Positions 60,285 to 64,000 of a DNA stretch of 64,000 bases are shown one piece after another (positions within the stretch are counted from its first letter, which is position 1; the number at the start of each line of letters is the position of its first letter). Location: the NCBI GenBank assembly GCA_963720785.1, contig CAVRGQ010000008.1, forward strand, positions 868,001 through 932,000, read 5' to 3'. The notes beneath the pieces were generated by a model, which saw only the letters and a list, made by a program, of their open reading frames with translations, was not told the DNA's origin and searched no databases. The position numbers and the translations under genes are program-made. The DNA is from CAVRGQ01 sp963720785. GTDB lineage: Bacteria; Actinomycetota; Acidimicrobiia; IMCC26256; DASPTH01.

Positions 60285-60336
60285 CGTTTTGGCGTCACCA
60301 GATGTCGCTCTGGCGACGCGTGGTGACGCCAAAACG
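60285..60336. repeat. Palindromic repeat family A, copy 3
   Basis: Arms CGTTTTGGCGTCACC (60285-60299) and its perfect complement (60322-60336) enclose the inner stem GTCGC-TCTG-GCGAC. Relative to copy 1 the inner stem has a paired C-to-T and G-to-A change. Lies between the convergent MarR stop (60282) and the pirin gene stop (60344). Confidence 0.92.
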
Positions 60337-60343
60337 GTAAAGG

Positions 60344-61223
60344 TCAGAGCCAGGGTGGGGGCGGGACCTCGGTACGCGGGAGGGGCGACGCCACCTCGGG
60401 GAAGCGGGGGTCGCGGTCGGACCACTGCCGCCACGCCACGCCGAGCTCCTCCCGTGAGCGGGCGACGAAGTTCCACCACATCTCGACCGTCTCGGGGAAC
60501 GGCAGCCCGCCGAGGAGCACCACGCGCGCGTCGTCGGCGGCCTGCAGCGCGACGCCGTCGCGACCGGGCGCGAGGTACGCGTGCGTGCCGGGCGCGAGCG
60601 CAGTGCGGTCGACCGTGACCGCGCCGTCGATCACCACCACGAGATGTTCGTGGGCACCGGCGAGCGGGAGGTCGACGCGGCCGCGCACCTGCACCTCGGC
60701 ACCGACGCTCTCCCAGTCGCGCCGGGCCGGTGACTCGACCCCGCCGAAGCCGCCGACGAACACCGTGGCCTCGGCTGCGCCGCGCGGACCCGACAGCGCC
60801 ACCCGCGGGAGGCCACCGTGGTGCTCGAACGCGGCGTCGCCGTCGCGGGTCGCCGACGGCTGCGCGGCCCACAGCTGGATGCCGTGGACCGGACCACCCG
60901 AACGCGACACCGATTCCTCCGAGTGCGCGACACCGTGACCCGCGGTCATGAGGTTGCACTGACCCGGTCGGATCACCTGCTCCGAGCCGATGCTGTCGCG
61001 GTGCAGGATCTCGCCGGCGAACAGCCAGGTGACGGTCTGCAGTCCGCAGTGTGGGTGGGGCGCGACGTCGACGCCCTCCCCCGCGGCCAGCTCCACGGGG
61101 CCCATCAGGTCGACGAAGCACCACCCGCCGACGGTGCGGTGCGGGCGGGCCGGCAACACGCGCGCCACGGGCAGGGATGCCCACCCGTGACGCGCGTGCC
61201 GTCAGCAATTCCAGTTCGGTCAT
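60344..61223 (-). CDS. Pirin-family cupin (frameshift near N-terminus)
   Basis: A pirin of about 293 residues. Metal site: VDVAPHPHCGLQTVTWLFAG with LMTAGHGVAHSEESV, giving His, His, His and Glu. The C-terminal pirin domain is HLVVVIDGAVTVDRTALAPG. The N-terminus MTELELLTAR, from ATG 61223, continues one frame over as HARHGWASLPVARVLPARPH, so a single base is missing near 61200. It is the second pirin in 3.5 kb. Convergent with the MarR gene across a family-A repeat; upstream lies an amidohydrolase relic. Confidence 0.85.
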
Positions 61224-61260
61224 CGCGCGATGTTCGCGCAGCCGTTGAGCAGGTGCGTGG

Positions 61261-62089
61261 CTACGAGCCAGTCCCGTTCATCAACTCGAGCACGTTGGTG
61301 CGCATGACCTGGAGGATCTCGTCGTTCGAGAAGGCGTGGAGCCCCTTCACGAAGTCGGTCGGGTTGGCGAGCGACTCGCCGTGCGGCCAGTCGGAGCCGA
61401 AGAGCACGCGCTCCACCCCGATGATGTCGGCCAGCTTGCGCATGTCCTCCTCGTAGTACGGCATCACCCACACGTGGCGCCGCAGCGTCTCGAGCGGCTC
61501 CTCCTGGAACGCCGACGGCGTCTGGTTGGCCTGCTTGTTCAGACGCTTCACCAGCCGCGCGGCCCCGTCGGACCCGTTCTCGATGCTCGCCATGCGCAGC
61601 TTCGGGTGACGGTGGAACACGCCGTCGATGATCAGGCTCGCCATCGCGACGTGGATCGCTCGGTCCGACACCACGAGGCGGCTGAGCGCGTTGACGACCC
61701 TTGGCGCCCTGCTCGATCAGCCGCTCGACCTCGGCGAGCGCGAGCTCGGGGTCGGCGAAGCACACGACCGGGGTGGACCAGATGCGGCCCTGGTTGTCGA
61801 AGCCCCAGTCCTCCTCGATCCACTTGTTGTATGCAGTGATCGTCGCCATGAGGGCGGGTACGTCGTAGCGGAGCACCTGCTCCACCCCGACGGCGAGTAT
61901 CGGGAACATGATCGTGGCCTCGATCTCCTGGGCGTCGAGCTCCGCGATGCGCGGCGCGGCATTCTGGTAGGCCGGGTTCAGCGGCTCCACCTGCGACAGG
62001 CGCGCGGGGTCGACACCCTCGGGGATCTGCCCGCGGAAGAGCGGGTCGAGACAACCGGCCACGATGATCGGGTCGAACGTAGGGCCCAA
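61261..62089 (-). pseudogene. Truncated ACMSD-like amidohydrolase
   Basis: Two pieces of an amidohydrolase_2 gene remain. The first (62089 leftward) gives AELDAQEIEATIMFPILAVG and YNKWIEEDWGFDNQGRIW; the second, in another frame, gives SDRAIHVAMASLIIDGVFHR, HPKLRMASIENGSDG, RRHVWVMPYYEEDMRKLADI and FGSDWPHGESLANPTDFVKG. The N-terminal ~60 residues with the metal-binding Asp-His strand are gone, and the join EQGAKG-VVNALSRLVVSD lacks the central ~80 residues with the metal-binding His. Total ~275 of an expected ~390. The 5' end lies 17 bp from a family-B repeat. Confidence 0.8.
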
Positions 62090-62106
62090 AGTCCCGACTA
62101 CGCGCT

Positions 62107-62157
62107 CGAACCGGCGTCAATTCCTGCCCACTATGGGCTGGGATTGACGCCGGTTCG
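62107..62157. repeat. Palindromic repeat family B, copy 2 (inverted)
   Basis: Arms CGAACCGGCGTCAAT (62107-62121) and its perfect complement (62143-62157) enclose inner stem GCCCA-CTA-TGGGC. Comparing the asymmetric inner bases shows it is the reverse complement of copy 1, with two substitutions. It sits between the broken 5' end of the amidohydrolase relic and the crotonase stop at 62162. Confidence 0.9.
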
Positions 62158-62161
62158 GATC

Positions 62162-62968
62162 TCAGCCGCCCTGGAAGTCGGGGGTGCGCTTCTCGAAGAA
62201 CGACATGAAGGCCTCCTTCATGTCGGCGGTGTTCACGTTGACGCCTTGCGCGGTGGCCTCGGCCTCGAGCGCGGCAGCCAGCGGGATGTCGGCGGCGTTG
62301 TCGATCTCGCGCTTGCTCATCGAGAGGGCGAGTGGCGGGCCGCCGGCGATGGTGGCCACCACCTCGGCAACCCGCGCGTCGAGCTCGTCGGCGCCGAACA
62401 CGCCGTTGACGAAGCCCATCTCGAACGCCTCGGGCCCGCTCACCATCTTGGCGGTGAGCGCGAGCTCCTTGGCCTTGTGCACGGGGAGCCGCTGGCGCAG
62501 CAACCACGACGTGCCGAAGTCGAGGCTGAGGCCGCGCTTGGCGAAGATCGCCGAGAACCGCGCGCGGTCGGAGCAGTACGTGACGTCGGCGGAGAGCGCG
62601 AGGCCGAGCCCCGCGCCCACACAGATGCCGTCGACCTTCGCGACCACCGGCACCGGCGTGTTGTGGATCGCGAGGACCGTCTCACCGAGCACGCGCATGC
62701 CGTGCAGGTTCGAGGTGTTGCCCGCCGACGCGGCTCCCCCACCAACCCCGCCCGAGGCGCCGCTCAGGTCGGCGCCCGCGCAGAAGTTGCCGCCCGCGCC
62801 GGTGAGCAGGATGCAGCGCGTGCCGTCGTACGAGGCGTCGCGGAAGATCTGCCCGAGCGCGACCCACATGTCGCCGCTGCACGCGTTCTTCACGTCGGGG
62901 CTGTCGAGCGTCACCGTGGTGACGTACCCCTCACGCTCCACCCGGATGTTGGAGTACAACTCACGCAC
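62162..62968 (-). CDS. Enoyl-CoA hydratase/isomerase family protein
   Basis: A 268-residue crotonase. Oxyanion blocks: GGNFCAGADLSGASGGVGGG and AKVDGICVGAGLGLALSADV; the active-site loop is FAKRGLSLDFGTSWLLRQRL, where Asp replaces the second catalytic Glu and the first is absent, a pattern of 2-cyclohexenyl or isomerase-like members. C-terminal MKEAFMSFFEKRTPDFQGG is the usual end. Start GTG 62968 overlaps the stop of the SDR gene by 8 bp, so both are in one leftward operon. Confidence 0.9.
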   Translation of the reverse strand: MRELYSNIRVEREGYVTTVTLDSPDVKNACSGDMWVALGQIFRDASYDGTRCILLTGAGGNFCAGADLSGASGGVGGGAASAGNTSNLHGMRVLGETVLAIHNTPVPVVAKVDGICVGAGLGLALSADVTYCSDRARFSAIFAKRGLSLDFGTSWLLRQRLPVHKAKELALTAKMVSGPEAFEMGFVNGVFGADELDARVAEVVATIAGGPPLALSMSKREIDNAADIPLAAALEAEATAQGVNVNTADMKEAFMSFFEKRTPDFQGG

Positions 62969-63752
62969 CCCCGAACCAGGTGCCGGCGTCGTTGATGAGC
63001 ACCTGGCCGGTCATCTTCGCCCCGTCGTCGGACGCGAGGAACAGCACGATGCCGGCCATGTCCTCGGGCACCAGCGAGGTCTTGAGAATGGAGTCGTTGA
63101 CGATCGCCTGGGTCACGAAGTCGGGGACGACCTCCTTGCCCGCCGGCGACATCGTGACGCCCGGGCACACCGCGTTCACCCGGATGCCGCGCACCCCGAG
63201 CAGCTGGGCCATCGAGCGGGTCTGCTTGATGAGCATCCACTTGGTCATGCCGTAGCCCTCCACGCCGATCTCCGGCGCGGGCGCGTCGGCGGGGTACGCC
63301 ATCACCCCGCCGAGCGAGAGCGGGAAGGCGGCGGTCGACGAGATGTTGATGATCGACCCGCTGCTCTGCTCCCACATGTAGGGCACGACCGCGTTCGACG
63401 CGCGCACCGCACCGAAGAAGTTGACGGCGAGGAAGTCCTCCCACGTGGCGGTGAGCTGGTCGAACATGAGACCGGCGTTGTTCACCAGCACGTCGACCGT
63501 GCCGAACGCGTCGACGGTCTGCTCGGCGACGTCGCGCATCGCCTCCTGGTCGGTGACGTCGGCCTTGATCGCGAGTGACTTGCGGCCGACCTTCTCGATG
63601 TCGGCCTGCACGTCGGCGGCCTGGTCGATGCGGGTGAGGTCGACGATCGTGACGTTCGCGCCCTCGGCCGCGCACGCACGGGCGTACGCGGCGCCGATGC
63701 CCTGTGCAGCGCCGGTGATGATGACAGCCTTGCCGTCGAGACGACCAGCCAT
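62961..63752 (-). CDS. Short-chain dehydrogenase/reductase
   Basis: A 263-residue SDR. NAD(P) motif AVIITGAAQGIGAAYARACA, VLVNNAGLMFDQLTATWEDF, active Ser in SIINISSTAAFPLS and the catalytic pair in VEGYGMTKWMLIKQ. Asp following the second strand (VDLTRIDQAAD) suggests NAD preference. End KMTGQVLINDAGTWFGGA. Start ATG 63752 follows GGGGGAACCACC. Operon with the crotonase; upstream is another amidohydrolase. Confidence 0.92.
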   Translation of the reverse strand: MAGRLDGKAVIITGAAQGIGAAYARACAAEGANVTIVDLTRIDQAADVQADIEKVGRKSLAIKADVTDQEAMRDVAEQTVDAFGTVDVLVNNAGLMFDQLTATWEDFLAVNFFGAVRASNAVVPYMWEQSSGSIINISSTAAFPLSLGGVMAYPADAPAPEIGVEGYGMTKWMLIKQTRSMAQLLGVRGIRVNAVCPGVTMSPAGKEVVPDFVTQAIVNDSILKTSLVPEDMAGIVLFLASDDGAKMTGQVLINDAGTWFGGA

Positions 63753-63813
63753 GGTGGTTCCCCCTTGTGATGACGAGTTGGCGGGTGGGTGAGAGCGGGC
63801 GAGTCGCTGAGTT

Positions 63814-64000
63814 CTAGCGCGCGCCGGCGGTGGTCGGCACGAGCTCGAGCATGTTGCCGCCCATGATGCGGGCGACGTCGTCGTCGGAGTGGCCCGCGAG
63901 CTCCTCGACGAACGACAACGGGTCGGCGAGACCCTCGGCGTGCGGGAAGTCGGAGCCGAAGCACACGCGGTCCACGCCGACGAGGTCGATCAGGCCGCTG
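63814..64000 (-). CDS. ACMSD-like amidohydrolase, C-terminal end (partial)
   Basis: The last 61 codons of an amidohydrolase_2 gene that continues past the right edge. LIDLVGVDRVCFGSDFPHAE and GLADPLSFVEELAGHSDDDV carry the catalytic Asp block and the closing helices, ending MGGNMLELVPTTAGAR-stop at 63814. It is the intact counterpart of the relic at 61.3 kb, sharing GSDxPH and the ADPxxFV motif. Likely upstream in the same operon as the SDR and crotonase. Confidence 0.85.
   Translation of the reverse strand, partial: SGLIDLVGVDRVCFGSDFPHAEGLADPLSFVEELAGHSDDDVARIMGGNMLELVPTTAGAR

Noticed and set aside
1..64000. Mobile elements, prophage, tRNA or rRNA genes
   Set aside because: No transposase, integrase, phage structural gene, tRNA cloverleaf signature or rRNA sequence was recognised on reading both strands; short elements could still be missed by eye.

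Overview
The window is about 70% G+C and densely coded on both strands, with frequent GTG starts and many 4-bp ATGA/GTGA gene overlaps. Its gene content (fused CysN-CysC, large families of acyl-CoA dehydrogenases, crotonases, short-chain dehydrogenases and ACMSD-like amidohydrolases, a DUF35/thiolase pair, a P1B-5 metal ATPase) points to a free-living heterotrophic actinobacterium, probably an uncultured Acidimicrobiia-like lineage. That placement is inferred from gene content only. No rRNA, tRNA, CRISPR array, phage or transposase gene was seen.

Layout. 1-3.8 kb: amidase tail, then a leftward operon of circularly permuted ATP-grasp, alpha-E and transglutaminase-like proteins. 4.1-5.7 kb: a Ser/Asp-rich membrane-anchored protein with a ferric-reductase-like membrane protein, and a DUF3054 protein. 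5.8-8.2 kb: sulfur-linked genes (CysQ-like phosphatase, TauE/SafE exporter, divergent LysR regulator). 8.8-10.7 kb: a decay zone holding an eroded SsuC-type permease and an eroded F420-dependent oxidoreductase. 11.5-19.4 kb: ThDP enzyme, DsbA-like protein, amidohydrolases, SnoaL-like, NifU-like, TetR and crotonases. 19.5-25.5 kb: a five-PAS GGDEF-EAL protein, a 17-bp tandem repeat, and a P1B-5 ATPase fused to hemerythrin. 25.5-28 kb: an ABC-2 exporter. 28.1-35.2 kb: a seven-gene leftward catabolic operon. 35.2-39.6 kb: GDSL hydrolase, cysD-cysNC and an Rrf2 regulator. 39.6-51 kb: acyl-CoA metabolism (DUF35/thiolase, CoA-transferase, three acyl-CoA dehydrogenases, crotonase, DUF2889, amidohydrolase, thioesterase). 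51.1-56.5 kb: a lipoprotein plus a MacAB-like exporter whose adaptor carries a peptidoglycan-binding domain and Calx-beta-like repeats. 56.5-64 kb: XRE/nucleotidyltransferase pair, two pirins, an RfbH/ColD-like PLP enzyme with MarR, an amidohydrolase relic, crotonase, SDR and a partial amidohydrolase.

Three features stand out beyond the genes. First, five copies of about 51-bp nested palindromes fall in two families whose 15-bp arms share the core GGCGTCA and covary elsewhere; four sit exactly between convergent genes. Second, several perfect operator-like palindromes overlie start sites (11500, 57407, 59814), and many genes have a TANNNT box only 6-9 nt before the start codon, which suggests leaderless transcription. 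Third, at least a dozen conserved genes are broken by single-base frameshifts with intact sequence on both sides. That pattern is more typical of sequencing indels than of gene decay, and it contrasts with three real relics that carry internal deletions.

How the genes work together: CysD/CysNC make PAPS and CysQ would remove the PAP by-product, with TauE/SafE moving sulfur anions. The acyl-CoA dehydrogenases, crotonases, thiolase, CoA-transferase and thioesterase form modular beta-oxidation-like routes whose substrates the sequence does not reveal.
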